A stretch of 64,000 nt of DNA from Synechococcus sp. A18-25c (lineage in GTDB: Bacteria > Cyanobacteriota > Cyanobacteriia > PCC-6307 > Cyanobiaceae). Numbering within the stretch: position 1 is the first letter of the stretch; each line of letters opens with the position of its first letter. The notes below the pieces were generated by a model, which was given only the letters and a program-made list of their open reading frames with translations, was not told the origin of the DNA and did not search any database. The stretch lies in contig NZ_CP047957.1 in assembly GCF_014280035.1 (NCBI RefSeq), positions 496,001 to 560,000 on the forward strand, written 5' to 3'. Below, piece after piece: positions 1 to 8,227 of this stretch. The translations under genes were made by a program, and so were the position numbers.

Positions 1-378
1 TTCCGTGCGCTTTAGCGCGATGCCATACAAGCTCACGCGTAGGAAGTGAAAGCAATCTCGCCAGCAGGCATCTGCTCGCTCTTGGGGGTGGAGCTTGCCG
101 CCAGGTTTCACCAGGTCGGGCTCGTCGCTGAGCAGTTCCCATCGTGACTGGTTCACGAGCTCAGGGACGAGGTCTTGAAGGCTGACCAACGGAGCGCAGT
201 CCACCCCTGACCACTGACAGCAGTGCTGCAGTTCCTCAGCGGTGAGCAGACGTTGATCGCGGTTCGCTGTGGCAATCACCTGGCGCAGATTGATAGGGAT
301 GGTGGGGTCCTCGTCGAGGCCGCAGACCTTGGCCCGTTGTGCCAAAGCTCTGATCTGATCTGCACTTGCAGCGTTCAT
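1..378 (-). CDS. Divergent phycobilisome-fold (globin-type) protein, 3' part missing
   Basis: The first 126 residues are visible; the gene runs off the left edge of the window. After an N-terminal extension of about 30 residues, the segment at 36-51 (ATANRDQRLLTAEELQ) resembles the start of the phycobiliprotein globin core. Residues 92-120 (PGG, ER, ACWRD, FLR, LYGIA) match the helix that carries the chromophore. Cys105 sits where phycobiliproteins attach a bilin, and Asp108 where they contact the bilin nitrogens, so both key residues are kept. The extension and the divergent remainder make it neither a normal phycocyanin, phycoerythrin nor allophycocyanin subunit. Its ATG overlaps the stop of the upstream gene by four bases (ATGA), so the two are probably translationally coupled. 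The fold assignment is fairly secure; the role (antenna assembly, bilin handling or sensing) is unknown. Confidence 0.75.
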   Translation of the reverse strand, partial: MNAASADQIRALAQRAKVCGLDEDPTIPINLRQVIATANRDQRLLTAEELQHCCQWSGVDCAPLVSLQDLVPELVNQSRWELLSDEPDLVKPGGKLHPQERADACWRDCFHFLRVSLYGIALKRTE

Positions 379-818
379 TGCTGCGCCGATCCCAAGGGAA
401 TGTTGGGCAACACCGGGCAAGCGGTCAGCCAGCCGTGGCGTTCGAGGTAGAACGCCCAGACGATGTCTCCACCCACGCCTGGGCAGTGCTTTGGCATGGC
501 CTCCGCAAGGGTGGAGCTGATGCCCAGGTGCTGCAACAGCGCTCCTGCATCCAGTGCCGATTCGACGTCGGCGGATCGAATGGCAGCTCCCACCACCCAG
601 GTCAGTCGCGTCGACTCAAGGGCGCAGCTGTCGCTTTCGCAGGCCAAGAGGATGTTTCCTGGCTGCGGCATGGCGGCGTAGGTGTCCTGCCAGAGCTTCA
701 GATCATCGGGTTTCAGGTTCAGCCGGAGAACGTGCTGATCGATGGTGTGCAGCTGCTCGTTCTCTTCCCCGAGATTCTCCATCAAGGACCTGAGGCTCGC
801 CTGTGGTGATTCGTTCAT
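375..818 (-). CDS. Hypothetical protein coupled to the phycobilisome-fold gene
   Basis: A 147-residue soluble protein that I do not recognise. The N-terminal 30 residues are rich in Glu, Gln and Asn and look helical. The rest is mixed, with several Cys (around 60, 65, 110 and 134) and a segment reading GVGGDIVWAFYLERHGW. There is no signal peptide or membrane segment. Its stop overlaps the start of the phycobilisome-fold gene by four bases, which implies one transcript and perhaps a shared complex. The ATG at 818 is the first in-frame start after a non-coding stretch. Function is open; linkage to the neighbour is the only clue. Confidence 0.7.
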   Translation of the reverse strand: MNESPQASLRSLMENLGEENEQLHTIDQHVLRLNLKPDDLKLWQDTYAAMPQPGNILLACESDSCALESTRLTWVVGAAIRSADVESALDAGALLQHLGISSTLAEAMPKHCPGVGGDIVWAFYLERHGWLTACPVLPNIPLGSAQQ

Positions 819-963
819 CGCTCGACTCAGGCCAAACCAACTGTATCGGTGTTGTTTGGAGACATCTCACGCCTCTAAAGGTGTTGCCACAAATGGGTGA
901 AAACGACGTCGCTGGACAAGTTCTGGACGATCGATACCATCAGGCCGACACGGCGCTTTCCCC

Positions 964-1434
964 ATGGCCGCAGCTGACTCCAGTTCCGCGATGGTTCAGC
1001 AGCTCAGTCGTCAGCTGCATGCGGTCAGTGGCATTGCTGAATCGCTGACGCTGCGCTTGCTGGCATTGGAAGAGCGCTTTGCGCAGATCGAGACTTCTCT
1101 TGATGCTGCGCCTGAGCACGCCGAACACGATGCTGACTCCCAGCAATTGTTGGTCGAAAGCAGTGATCGCCTGAAGCATCTCCAGGGCCTTCTGGAAGAC
1201 ATGCCGGCTGAGGTTGTCACCGCTCTCCAGGCCGTTGATGAGCCCGCGGTGTTAGCTGTCGTTCAAAACAACGACTCGGTTGAGAACGACCTGATGGAGT
1301 CGGAGGACGAGCTCGACGCTGATCTCACCGAGACGGTGTACGTGGATGATCCCCAGATCAGTCACCTCGACGAGCAGCAGGAGGTTGTGAGCCAGGAGAG
1401 TCACGAGGATCAGATTGATCTGCTGAGCGCCTGA
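964..1434 (+). CDS. Acidic coiled-coil hypothetical protein
   Basis: A 156-residue protein. Residues 1-75 are predicted helical with heptad-like Leu spacing (QQLSRQL, SLTLRLLALEERF), suggesting a short coiled coil. The C-terminal half is very acidic, with many Glu and Asp and few basic residues, and is probably disordered. No signal peptide or known catalytic motif is visible. It stands alone between two minus-strand genes, so it should have its own promoter in the 819-963 gap. I do not recognise a family. Confidence 0.65.
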   Translation: MAAADSSSAMVQQLSRQLHAVSGIAESLTLRLLALEERFAQIETSLDAAPEHAEHDADSQQLLVESSDRLKHLQGLLEDMPAEVVTALQAVDEPAVLAVVQNNDSVENDLMESEDELDADLTETVYVDDPQISHLDEQQEVVSQESHEDQIDLLSA

Positions 1435-1457
1435 GCGACCCTCTCGGTTCTCCCAAT

Positions 1458-1697
1458 TCAGCTATTCAGATCCAGAAGACGCACCCGGAAATGGGCCACC
1501 TGTCGAGCCTGTGTGGGCTCGGATTGCACAAAGGGGTGCTCACTGAGGTGTTTCAGCACGGTTTCGATCCGCTCTTCTAGTGATTGGTCGTCAAGTTCAC
1601 CTGCCTTGAGGCAGCGTTGCCAGGCTGGATCGAACACCATGGCAAAACCATCGGCGTTGTTGAACTGGCGATCGTCGTTGATCGGGACGGGGATCAA
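1458..1697 (-). CDS. Small conserved-looking hypothetical protein
   Basis: A protein of about 79 residues if it starts at the TTG at 1697 (IPVPINDDRQF follows), or 60 residues from the ATG at 1640 (VFDPAWQRCLKAGEL). The reading frame stays open further upstream, but there it runs through tRNA-Phe and yields the typical tRNA read-through peptide, so the long version is wrong. The sequence is soluble with an amphipathic helix near ERIETVLKHLSEHP and no known motif. It lies directly 3' of tRNA-Phe on the same strand and could be co-transcribed with it. Function unknown; start codon uncertain. Confidence 0.6.
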   Translation of the reverse strand: MIPVPINDDRQFNNADGFAMVFDPAWQRCLKAGELDDQSLEERIETVLKHLSEHPFVQSEPTQARQVAHFRVRLLDLNS

Positions 1698-1714
1698 GGA
1701 GCGATTCAGCGAAA

Positions 1715-1787
1715 TGCCAGGACCCAGATTTGAACTGGGGACACGGCGATTTTCAGTCGCCTGCTCTACCAACTGAGCTATCCCGGC
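1715..1787 (-). tRNA. tRNA-Phe (GAA anticodon)
   Basis: The minus strand reads a 73-nt cloverleaf: a GCCGGGA/TCCTGGC acceptor stem with one G-T pair, the TAGCTCAGTTGGTAGAGC D arm, an anticodon loop CTGAAAA giving GAA, and the GTTCAAATC T loop. The discriminator is A; CCA is not encoded. Confidence 0.97.
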
Positions 1788-1817
1788 TCGTGGTCTGAAC
1801 CACCCTCAAATCTTAAA

Positions 1818-2483
1818 TCACGGCGTGACGGCGAGGCGTGTTCGCGCCAGACAGATCACTCCATGGATGACGATCCCTGATGTTTGCAGAGCATCACGGG
1901 CGGCCATCACAGTCGCCCCGCTCGTGACGATGTCATCCACGAGCCACACCTGCGCAGCGTTCGAGATGAGAGTTTCCCCCTGCCCTATCGCTGGGAGGCG
2001 GTCCTCCAGCACTCGAAAGCTGCCCTGTTGATTCAGCAATCGCTGCCTGCGGTTGAGGTGGTGTTGGCCCACGGTGGGGCGACATCGTTTGAGCACGGGG
2101 ATGCTCGGTCTCTGGAGGCTGCGGCACAGCAACCGTGGAAGAGGATTGGCACGGGCTTCCGCTTTCCACCCAGGGATGGGAATCAAGAGCGCGCGTGTGC
2201 ACAGCGCATGACGCAGCCCCTTGCATAAACCGTGCAAAACAGCAGGATCTGGTGTGATGCGCAAGCGCAGAATTATCTGTCTGAGCTCAGCCTCATACCA
2301 GCCGGCAGCATGCCAGGACAGTGGCTCTGCCCCCCGCAGCCCAGATTCTTTCAGTCTGAGCCTGTGCCGGCATGTCTGGCAGAGGCCTTCCCGATCAGGG
2401 GCGGACAGCTCGGGCGTCTGGCAATGCCAGCAAACGGGCTGAATGAGCAAGTCGCTCAAGCAGCGTTGAAGGGAGATCAGCAC
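1818..2483 (-). CDS. comF: ComF family phosphoribosyltransferase-like protein
   Basis: About 221 residues from a GTG at 2483. ComF proteins are associated with DNA uptake and fork restart. The N-terminus has two CX2C pairs (CWHC at 18-21, CQTC at 35-38) forming a zinc finger, and the C-terminus has the type I phosphoribosyltransferase motif VWLVDDIVTSGAT. The frame stays open to 2624, but that would overlap the DUF2470 gene that ends at 2506, so the GTG is preferred. It follows the DUF2470 gene by 22 bases on the same strand. dprA, another natural-transformation gene, lies about 10 kb away. The family is clear, the start less so. Confidence 0.88.
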   Translation of the reverse strand: MLISLQRCLSDLLIQPVCWHCQTPELSAPDREGLCQTCRHRLRLKESGLRGAEPLSWHAAGWYEAELRQIILRLRITPDPAVLHGLCKGLRHALCTRALLIPIPGWKAEARANPLPRLLCRSLQRPSIPVLKRCRPTVGQHHLNRRQRLLNQQGSFRVLEDRLPAIGQGETLISNAAQVWLVDDIVTSGATVMAARDALQTSGIVIHGVICLARTRLAVTP

Positions 2484-2505
2484 GTCATGGCAACAGGGGT
2501 TGCCG

Positions 2506-2793
2506 TCAGGATTCCCCGCTTTCCGTCGCGGCAGGCATGGCACGAAGCATGGCGACCATTGTGCGATGGGCGTCTTCGCTGTCAGTGAGAGTGTGATCGA
2601 AGCGGATGCTGACCGGCTGATCATTCACGTTCAAGATCATGGCCTCAGCAGTCACTTCCGTCATTTTGGCGGCTGTGGCATCCGTGAAACCGCCGTAGTG
2701 ACGGGCATAACGCAGCACGGCATCACTGTGGTCGTCGTTCATGTGACGGCAGATGCGTTCGCTGACTGCGGGAGTGAGGGGATCGGCGGCCAT
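2506..2793 (-). CDS. DUF2470 (haem-oxygenase-like split-barrel C-terminal type) protein
   Basis: A 95-residue soluble protein with the hallmark opening ERICRHMNDDHSDAVLRYARHYGG, followed by an AMILNVND strand and a SEDAHRTMVAML helix, the usual DUF2470 pattern. The family is often the C-terminal domain of pyridoxamine-oxidase-like haem-handling or chlorophyll-related proteins. Here it stands alone. It sits between a small membrane protein and comF, all on the minus strand with short gaps. A haem or tetrapyrrole link is family inference only. Confidence 0.85.
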   Translation of the reverse strand: MAADPLTPAVSERICRHMNDDHSDAVLRYARHYGGFTDATAAKMTEVTAEAMILNVNDQPVSIRFDHTLTDSEDAHRTMVAMLRAMPAATESGES

Positions 2794-2822
2794 GGGAAAA
2801 AATTGGGGTGGAGAGGAACAGG

Positions 2823-2954
2823 TCAGCTGAAACGCTGCCAGAGCAGAAGGGCCAGGCGGAAACCGCTGAATCCCACGTATCCAGCCAGCACGATGAACAG
2901 CCCGATGGAGAGTGCGTCGCGAAGTCGGTTCGGCAAGGGCTCATGAAGGCGCAT
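2823..2954 (-). CDS. Small single-span membrane protein
   Basis: A 43-residue protein starting at the ATG at 2954. A polar amphipathic start (MRLHEPLPNRLRDAL) is followed by one hydrophobic helix (SIGLFIVLAGYVGFSGFRLALLLW). The start overlaps the last 14 bases of the sugar-kinase gene upstream, which favours translational coupling. The open frame extends to 3047, but that part lies inside the kinase gene. I do not recognise the family. Confidence 0.55.
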   Translation of the reverse strand: MRLHEPLPNRLRDALSIGLFIVLAGYVGFSGFRLALLLWQRFS

Positions 2955-4227
2955 GCGATTCTCCCTCGGAAACCATGGATTCTTCACTCCTCTGTTGCAG
3001 AGCATGCAACGCCAGCCGTGCAACGCCAGCGGCTGGGGGCGACGCACAACTGCGGATCGGCATCTGCAGAAAGCGCTCCCTGATCCGTCGCCATTGCGGA
3101 TTGCGGGCTCCGCCGCCGAGGGTGACCAGGCGTTTCGGTGCTGGGGCCCCCAATTGGGTCAGTTTGGCCCACCCCTGGCATTCAATCCGGCTCAGTCCTT
3201 CGAGCAGGGCGTGAAGGTAGAGGGAATCACTGACCGGACGAGGCGTCAGCACCGCTTCCATTTCGGGCGCGTCTACAGGAAAGCGCTCCCCTCGACCGAT
3301 CAGGGGACGCAAGTCCCATCCACTGTCTTGATCAGGATCAATCTGACGGCTGAGCTCTGCCAGATCGATGCCTGGAAAGCACTGAAGCAAGACAGCACCG
3401 CCGCTGTTCGATGCACCTCCCGCCAGCCAACGGCCACCGACACGATGGGTGGAGGTGCCAGCTCCACTGTCGAGGGGGCAATCCGTGAAGCGTTTGAGAA
3501 CCAGCGTGCTCCCTAAAACGGTGATGCCTTCGTCGTCAGCGGCATCTGCCGTCAACACCGCTGCATTGGCATCAGTGGTCCCCGCGATCACCTGAAGCTG
3601 CTCAGGCAAGCCCAGCTGTCTGGCCAGCTCAGGCGCGATGGTGCCCAGCATTGTTCCGCTGGGACGGATGTCCGGCAGGGCCCCCTTCCAGGACTGATGT
3701 TGGAAGGCTTCTGGCCACTGGTTCTCGCTCAAGCACCAGCCGAGGCGAAGGTTGTTGCCTTCTTCTCCGTAGCGCCAGTTCTGCATGAACCAGCCGCTGA
3801 TCCAGTCGGCCTGGTGGCGTAGCAGCAGCGGTTGCGAATACTGCTGAATCAAGCGCAACGCACGCGCCAAGCTGCCGCTCGCGCTGGCCGCAGGCCCTCC
3901 TGTTGGAACCAATGCGGTAAGCGTGGAGAGGTGTTCAGGGCACGCCAAGTGGTAGGGCAAGGCGTTGCCGAGGGGTTGGCCGTCATGGCTGCAGGCCACA
4001 AGCGTGCCCGATGTGCCATCGACGGCCATCGCCTCCAACCGCATTCGGTCAGCGTTGGGAATGGCTTGGATCAGTTGGCTGCATCCGGCGACCCAGTCTT
4101 CGGGATATTCCAGGCCTCTGCGGTAACCGACCGCTTCGCTGAACAGCAGTTCCCGTTGTGCATTCAAAACGGCGACACGCACGCCACTGGTGCCCAGATC
4201 AATGCCGAGCACCAGAGGGCCGCCCAT
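2941..4227 (-). CDS. FGGY-family carbohydrate kinase (probable D-ribulose/D-xylulose kinase)
   Basis: 428 residues from the ATG at 4227, seven bases after metK. FGGY kinases transfer phosphate from ATP to pentuloses or related sugars. The N-terminal ATPase loop LGIDLGTSGVRVAV, the central AGTTDANAAV segment and the C-terminal VTLGGGARNPQWRRI loop are the three expected nucleotide and sugar sites. Its length is a little short of the usual 480-500. Cyanobacteria often keep one such enzyme, reported as a ribulose kinase, but substrate cannot be read from sequence. An upstream ATG at 4266 lies inside metK and is less likely. Confidence 0.85.
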   Translation of the reverse strand: MGGPLVLGIDLGTSGVRVAVLNAQRELLFSEAVGYRRGLEYPEDWVAGCSQLIQAIPNADRMRLEAMAVDGTSGTLVACSHDGQPLGNALPYHLACPEHLSTLTALVPTGGPAASASGSLARALRLIQQYSQPLLLRHQADWISGWFMQNWRYGEEGNNLRLGWCLSENQWPEAFQHQSWKGALPDIRPSGTMLGTIAPELARQLGLPEQLQVIAGTTDANAAVLTADAADDEGITVLGSTLVLKRFTDCPLDSGAGTSTHRVGGRWLAGGASNSGGAVLLQCFPGIDLAELSRQIDPDQDSGWDLRPLIGRGERFPVDAPEMEAVLTPRPVSDSLYLHALLEGLSRIECQGWAKLTQLGAPAPKRLVTLGGGARNPQWRRIRERFLQMPIRSCASPPAAGVARLALHALQQRSEESMVSEGESHAPS

Positions 4228-4234
4228 GCTGATG

Positions 4235-5461
4235 TCAGGCGTTGCGCAGTTCCACTGCTTTGGCATCCACGTCTTCCCAGGGTGCCTTCAAATCGTTGCG
4301 GCCAAAGTGCCCGTAGGCCGCGGTGTTTTGGTAGAAACGCCCACCACGTTTCTGGGGCAGGTGCCGGAGATCGAAGGATTCGATGATGGCTCCAGGGCGC
4401 AGATCAAAGTGTTGCTGCACCAATTCAGTCAGTGCACCGTTGGCCAGCGCACTGGTCCCGAAGGATTCCACCAGAATCGACACGGGCTTTGCCACACCAA
4501 TGGCGTAGCTGAGCTGCACTTCCGCGCGTTCAGCCAGTCCCGCCGCCACGAGGCACTTGGCGACATAACGCGCTGCATAAGCTGCAGAGCGGTCCACTTT
4601 GGTGGGATCCTTTCCGGAGAAAGCACCACCACCGTGGCGGGCATAACCGCCATAGGTGTCGACAATGATCTTGCGGCCGGTGAGTCCGGCGTCTCCTTGC
4701 GGTCCGCCCACCACGAATTTGCCGGTGGGATTCACCAGATATTTGGTCGCTTCCCGGTTTGGTTTTAGGGCGAGATCCGCTGTGGCCGGTTCCACGACAT
4801 GGGTCCAGAGGTCTTCGGTGATGCGCTCGCGGATCCCTTGCTCGTCGCTGATGCCTGCGACTTCTTCAGTGTGTTGCGTTGAGATCAGGATGGTGTCGAT
4901 CGCCACGGGCTTGTTGTTTTCATAAACAACGCTCACCTGGGTTTTGCCATCAGGCAGCAGGTAGTCGAGGGTGCCGTTGTGGCGCACTTCCGCAAGGCGC
5001 CGCGACAAGCGGTGGGCCAGGCTGATGGGCAGGGGCATCAGCTCAGGTGTTTCATTGCACGCATAGCCGAACATGATTCCCTGATCACCAGCACCAACGA
5101 GATCAAGAGGATCACCGGCATGGTCATCGGCCTCGTTCACCCCCTGCGCGATGTCTGGGGACTGCTGATCGAGAGCAACCAAAACAGCACAGCTGTTGGC
5201 ATCAAATCCACCCGCCCGGGCTCCGCTATAGCCGATGTCTTGGATCACGTTGCGGACCAGGTGGATGAAGTCGACCTGGGCTTTGGAGGTCACCTCACCG
5301 GTGATCATGCACAAGCCGGTATTCACCACCGTTTCGCAGGCAACGCGGCTGGAGGGATCCTGGGCCAGAAGGGCATCGAGCACGGCATCACTGACTTGAT
5401 CGCAGATCTTGTCGGGATGCCCCTCCGTCACAGACTCGGAGGTGAAGACGTATCGACTCAT
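4235..5461 (-). CDS. metK: S-adenosylmethionine synthetase
   Basis: 408 residues. The enzyme condenses ATP and methionine to give S-adenosylmethionine, the methyl donor for many reactions including that of the nearby PrmC. Diagnostic segments are [10 protein letters not shown] near the N-terminus, the hexapeptide region [12 protein letters not shown], and the glycine-rich P-loop [16 protein letters not shown]. Length is normal for the bacterial family. The ATG is followed directly by [17 protein letters not shown]. No SAM riboswitch is apparent in the 39 bases between it and the HAD gene. Confidence 0.98.
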   Translation of the reverse strand: MSRYVFTSESVTEGHPDKICDQVSDAVLDALLAQDPSSRVACETVVNTGLCMITGEVTSKAQVDFIHLVRNVIQDIGYSGARAGGFDANSCAVLVALDQQSPDIAQGVNEADDHAGDPLDLVGAGDQGIMFGYACNETPELMPLPISLAHRLSRRLAEVRHNGTLDYLLPDGKTQVSVVYENNKPVAIDTILISTQHTEEVAGISDEQGIRERITEDLWTHVVEPATADLALKPNREATKYLVNPTGKFVVGGPQGDAGLTGRKIIVDTYGGYARHGGGAFSGKDPTKVDRSAAYAARYVAKCLVAAGLAERAEVQLSYAIGVAKPVSILVESFGTSALANGALTELVQQHFDLRPGAIIESFDLRHLPQKRGGRFYQNTAAYGHFGRNDLKAPWEDVDAKAVELRNA

Positions 5462-5500
5462 GACCTTCGGTAATCGCCCGGACTGTAAGGCGTCGGTGCC

Positions 5501-6307
5501 TCAGGACTTGTTGGACCGCCCCTTGATGGTGAGTTCACTCCAGTCGTGAATCAGCTGCTCATGTTCCGTGAGCTCAGGAGACTGGTGCCAGCCAGCCACG
5601 TAACCCAGGGTGATGCCGATTCCGGCTTGTCTTGCCATGAGCAGATCCGTATCGGCATCGCCAATCAGGGCGCAATCTGATGCCCTCAGATTCAGCTTGG
5701 CGCACAGTCCGTGCACGGCTCCAACGTGAGGTTTGGTGGGGAGGTGGTCGGCACTCCACACATCGGCAATGCAGTCATCGAGTTGATGCGCATCGATGAA
5801 GCCTTGAATCCCGGCTTTGGTGTCATTGCTGATTAAGGCGCACACCACGCCTGCTGCGTGGAGTTCTCTCAGGACCTCTGCAGCACCTGGGAGGAGCGCA
5901 GGGGAGTCCACTGCGGAGCTCGTGGTTTGGTGGCGGTGGTCCACCGCATCGAAAATCTCATCGGCCAACACAAGGGCGCGTGGCCAGCCCAGCTGCATCT
6001 GACAGAAAACGGTCGCGGTGCTGAGCAGGTTGTGCTGCCGAGAGGCCACAGCCAGAGTTCCTTCGGGGGTGACTCCGGACTGACAGCGGCCATAGGTTCT
6101 GGCCAGCAGGTCGTGCAGTTCGCTGCGCTCGCTCTGGGACGCACCCATCGCCTGGAAGCGTTCCAGGGCTTCAGTGATCCGAGCGTCTGCAAGAGCAATC
6201 AGGCGAGGCTCGCTATGGGAAAGGGTGCCGTCCTTATCGAACAGCACCCCTTGCACTGGGCCGAGTGAACGGCCTCTGAGTTGGAGATGAGCCACAGGCT
6301 CAGACAC
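5501..6307 (-). CDS. HAD-superfamily hydrolase (phosphoglycolate phosphatase-like)
   Basis: 268 residues. The nucleophile motif I is VLFDKDGTLSH near residue 22, motif II is ALISNDT near 160, and motif IV is LIGDADTDLLMARQAG near 215. The inserted helical cap after motif I marks HAD subfamily IA, which includes phosphoglycolate phosphatases and other small-molecule phosphatases. A photorespiratory role is attractive in a cyanobacterium, but substrate is not predictable. Its start is one base from the rpsA stop upstream, so it is probably co-transcribed with rpsA. Confidence 0.85.
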   Translation of the reverse strand: MSEPVAHLQLRGRSLGPVQGVLFDKDGTLSHSEPRLIALADARITEALERFQAMGASQSERSELHDLLARTYGRCQSGVTPEGTLAVASRQHNLLSTATVFCQMQLGWPRALVLADEIFDAVDHRHQTTSSAVDSPALLPGAAEVLRELHAAGVVCALISNDTKAGIQGFIDAHQLDDCIADVWSADHLPTKPHVGAVHGLCAKLNLRASDCALIGDADTDLLMARQAGIGITLGYVAGWHQSPELTEHEQLIHDWSELTIKGRSNKS

Positions 6308-6308
6308 C

Positions 6309-7412
6309 TCAGATCATCATGGAGCCAAGGGGCTCTTCGCCCTCTTCAGCCTGCTCAAGCAGCATCTGCTTGTAGCGGGCGGCCATCTCCTCGGCTTTGT
6401 CGAACACCTTCTGGGGATCAGTGAGCATGTCACCGGGCTCCGGTTCCAGTGCTTTGGTGGAGAGGGAGATCCGACCACGCTCAGCATCGAGGTCAATGAT
6501 CATCACCTTCATCTGATCATTCACATTGAGCACCGAGTGGGGTGTCTCAATGTGCTCGTGACTGATCTCAGAGATGTGCAGCAGACCGCTGACTCCGCCG
6601 ATGTCGATGAAGGCGCCGTAAGGCTTGATGCCGCGGACGGTACCAACAACAACCTCACCGACTTCCAGGCGATTCATCTTCCGCTCGACAAGCGCACGGC
6701 GGTGACTGAGCACAAGGCGGTTGCGCTCCTCATCCACCTCTAGGAACTTCAGAGGGAGGAAGTCAGCAACGAGTTCTTCCTTGGGTTTGCGGGTGCTGAT
6801 GTGTGATCCGGGGATGAATCCACGCAGACCCTCTACCCGAACCAGAGCACCACCTCGGTTGGTGGCAAACACTTCGGAGTAGATCGTGGCGTCTTCTTTT
6901 TGAAGCTGACGCACGCGTTCCCAGGCGCGTTGATATTCGATCCGACGAATGGAGAGCGAGAGTTGACCGTCTTCGTTCTCTTCACTCATGATGAAGAACT
7001 CCCGGATTTCTCCGGGCTGGAGCACATCGCTCAGGCCTTCAACACGATTGATCGAGACCTCTTGAAGAGGCATGAAGGCTGCTGTTTTGGCCCCGATATC
7101 GATCATTGCGCCTTTCGACTCGAGCGCGAAGACTGTGCCGTTGACGATGTCGCCAGGCTTGAAGTTGTAGTCGTACTTACTGAGCAGTGCTGCGAACTCG
7201 TCGAGCGTGAAACCAGCGCTATCCATGTCCCGGCTGGCAGCTCTGCTGCTGGGGTCGTCAGCAGTCGGGATGTCATCAGGAATACTGAGGTCTTCATCCG
7301 TGCCGAAGTCAGCCTGAGCTGCGCCTTCAACCACTGCGTCAGACGCGGATGCGACGGCTTCAGCGGAGTCCACGGCAGAGTCCTTAGAGGGATCTGTGGG
7401 CGTGACAGTCAT
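6309..7412 (-). CDS. rpsA: 30S ribosomal protein S1
   Basis: 367 residues from the ATG at 7412. S1 binds mRNA and helps load it on the 30S subunit. An acidic, low-complexity N-terminus of about 75 residues precedes three S1 (OB-fold) domains beginning near FKPGDIVNGTVF, DATIYSEVFATNRGG and LEVGEVVVGTVRG. The last keeps the typical GLLHISEISHEHI segment. Three S1 repeats are usual for cyanobacteria and plastids, against six in Escherichia coli. The frame extends to 7484 without a better start. nrdR lies upstream on the same strand across a gap of about 100 bases. Confidence 0.95.
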   Translation of the reverse strand: MTVTPTDPSKDSAVDSAEAVASASDAVVEGAAQADFGTDEDLSIPDDIPTADDPSSRAASRDMDSAGFTLDEFAALLSKYDYNFKPGDIVNGTVFALESKGAMIDIGAKTAAFMPLQEVSINRVEGLSDVLQPGEIREFFIMSEENEDGQLSLSIRRIEYQRAWERVRQLQKEDATIYSEVFATNRGGALVRVEGLRGFIPGSHISTRKPKEELVADFLPLKFLEVDEERNRLVLSHRRALVERKMNRLEVGEVVVGTVRGIKPYGAFIDIGGVSGLLHISEISHEHIETPHSVLNVNDQMKVMIIDLDAERGRISLSTKALEPEPGDMLTDPQKVFDKAEEMAARYKQMLLEQAEEGEEPLGSMMI

Positions 7413-7513
7413 GGAACGATGGCGGTCTGTCCGAGAGACAGAGCGAAAGAAACCAATCCAGGCCCGCCGACCTGAATCGAGCAATCTCGCATTTTACAGG
7501 GTGGTGGCCAAAC

Positions 7514-7990
7514 TCAGATTGCGGCTGTCAGCTCCGTCTTCGATGCACTGATTCCCTCCAGAGTCGCCACGAAATCACTGACTCCGCTGAACTGGCGATA
7601 AACCGATGCGAAGCGGATGTAGGCGACCTCGCTGATCATTTTGAGTTGATCCAGCACCAGTTCGCCGATATCGCTGCTGGACACTTCACGACCACTGCGC
7701 TGTTGGAGGCTGAGTTCAAGCTCTTCAACGATGGTTTCTAAGCGTTCAGGTGCAATCCCGGTTTTTTCGCAGGCCCGACTCAGGCCGTGCAGAAGTTTGC
7801 TGCGACTGAATGTTTCGCGGTGGCCGTTGCGTTTGATCACCGTGATGGGCACTGTTTCAACCCGTTCGTAGGTGGTGAAGCGAAATTCGCAATTGAGACA
7901 TTCCCTCCTGCGTCGCACACTTCGTCCACCATCGGCGGCTCTTGATTCGAGCACCCGGCTATCGGTGTTTTGGCAGGAAGGGCACTGCAT
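7514..7990 (-). CDS. nrdR: Transcriptional repressor NrdR
   Basis: 158 residues. NrdR is a zinc- and nucleotide-dependent repressor of ribonucleotide reductase genes. The zinc ribbon is formed by Cys3, Cys6, Cys31 and Cys34 with the conserved RRRRECLNC and RFTTYE run. An ATP-cone domain follows, starting at [13 protein letters not shown] and including [13 protein letters not shown]. Full length and well conserved. No NrdR box was searched for; its targets (nrd genes) are not in this window. Confidence 0.96.
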   Translation of the reverse strand: MQCPSCQNTDSRVLESRAADGGRSVRRRRECLNCEFRFTTYERVETVPITVIKRNGHRETFSRSKLLHGLSRACEKTGIAPERLETIVEELELSLQQRSGREVSSSDIGELVLDQLKMISEVAYIRFASVYRQFSGVSDFVATLEGISASKTELTAAI

Positions 7991-8074
7991 GCCCGCAAAT
8001 TCGCGTTACTGAATGAATTGTACGTGTTGCGTCCACCCATGACCGCTTGCGTTTGAAATCATGCCTTTTGACAT

Positions 8075-8102
8075 AAAAAAAAGCCCCGCCGGAAGGCGGG
8101 GC
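8075..8102 (-). terminator. Rho-independent terminator of psbB-psbT
   Basis: On the minus strand an eight-base-pair GC stem (GCCCCGCC paired with GGCGGGGC, loop TTCC) is followed by eight T residues. It lies eight bases after the psbT stop and should end the psbB-psbT transcript. Confidence 0.92.
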
Positions 8103-8110
8103 CAGAAGGA

Positions 8111-8206
8111 TTACTTGCCGATCTTCGGGGGATCGCGGAAGGCGATCGCGAAAAACAGAGTGGCAATCGCAAGGGTGAGGATGAGGATGTAAGCGAAGCT
8201 TTCCAT
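8111..8206 (-). CDS. psbT: Photosystem II protein T
   Basis: 31 residues, [14 protein letters not shown] followed by ATLFFAIAF and RDPPKIGK. PsbT is a single-helix subunit at the photosystem II dimer interface, needed for dimer stability and repair of the QA site. The sequence and length match the family. An AGGAGA ribosome site precedes the ATG. It lies 21 bases after psbB, the usual cyanobacterial psbB-psbT order, and a strong terminator follows directly. The gene was found by reading the strand rather than by ORF length. Confidence 0.97.
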   Translation of the reverse strand: MESFAYILILTLAIATLFFAIAFRDPPKIGK

Positions 8207-8227
8207 CGATTATCTCCTGTAGGGCGA

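Noticed and set aside
1698-1772. N-terminal extension of the small protein at 1458-1697
   Set aside because: The extension translates tRNA-Phe; the residues (VPSSNLGPG) are the usual tRNA read-through peptide.
8142-8149. HIP1-like GCGATCGC sites (also 40972 and 45772)
   Set aside because: Only a few copies in 64 kb, close to chance for a GC-rich sequence, so not an enriched repeat.
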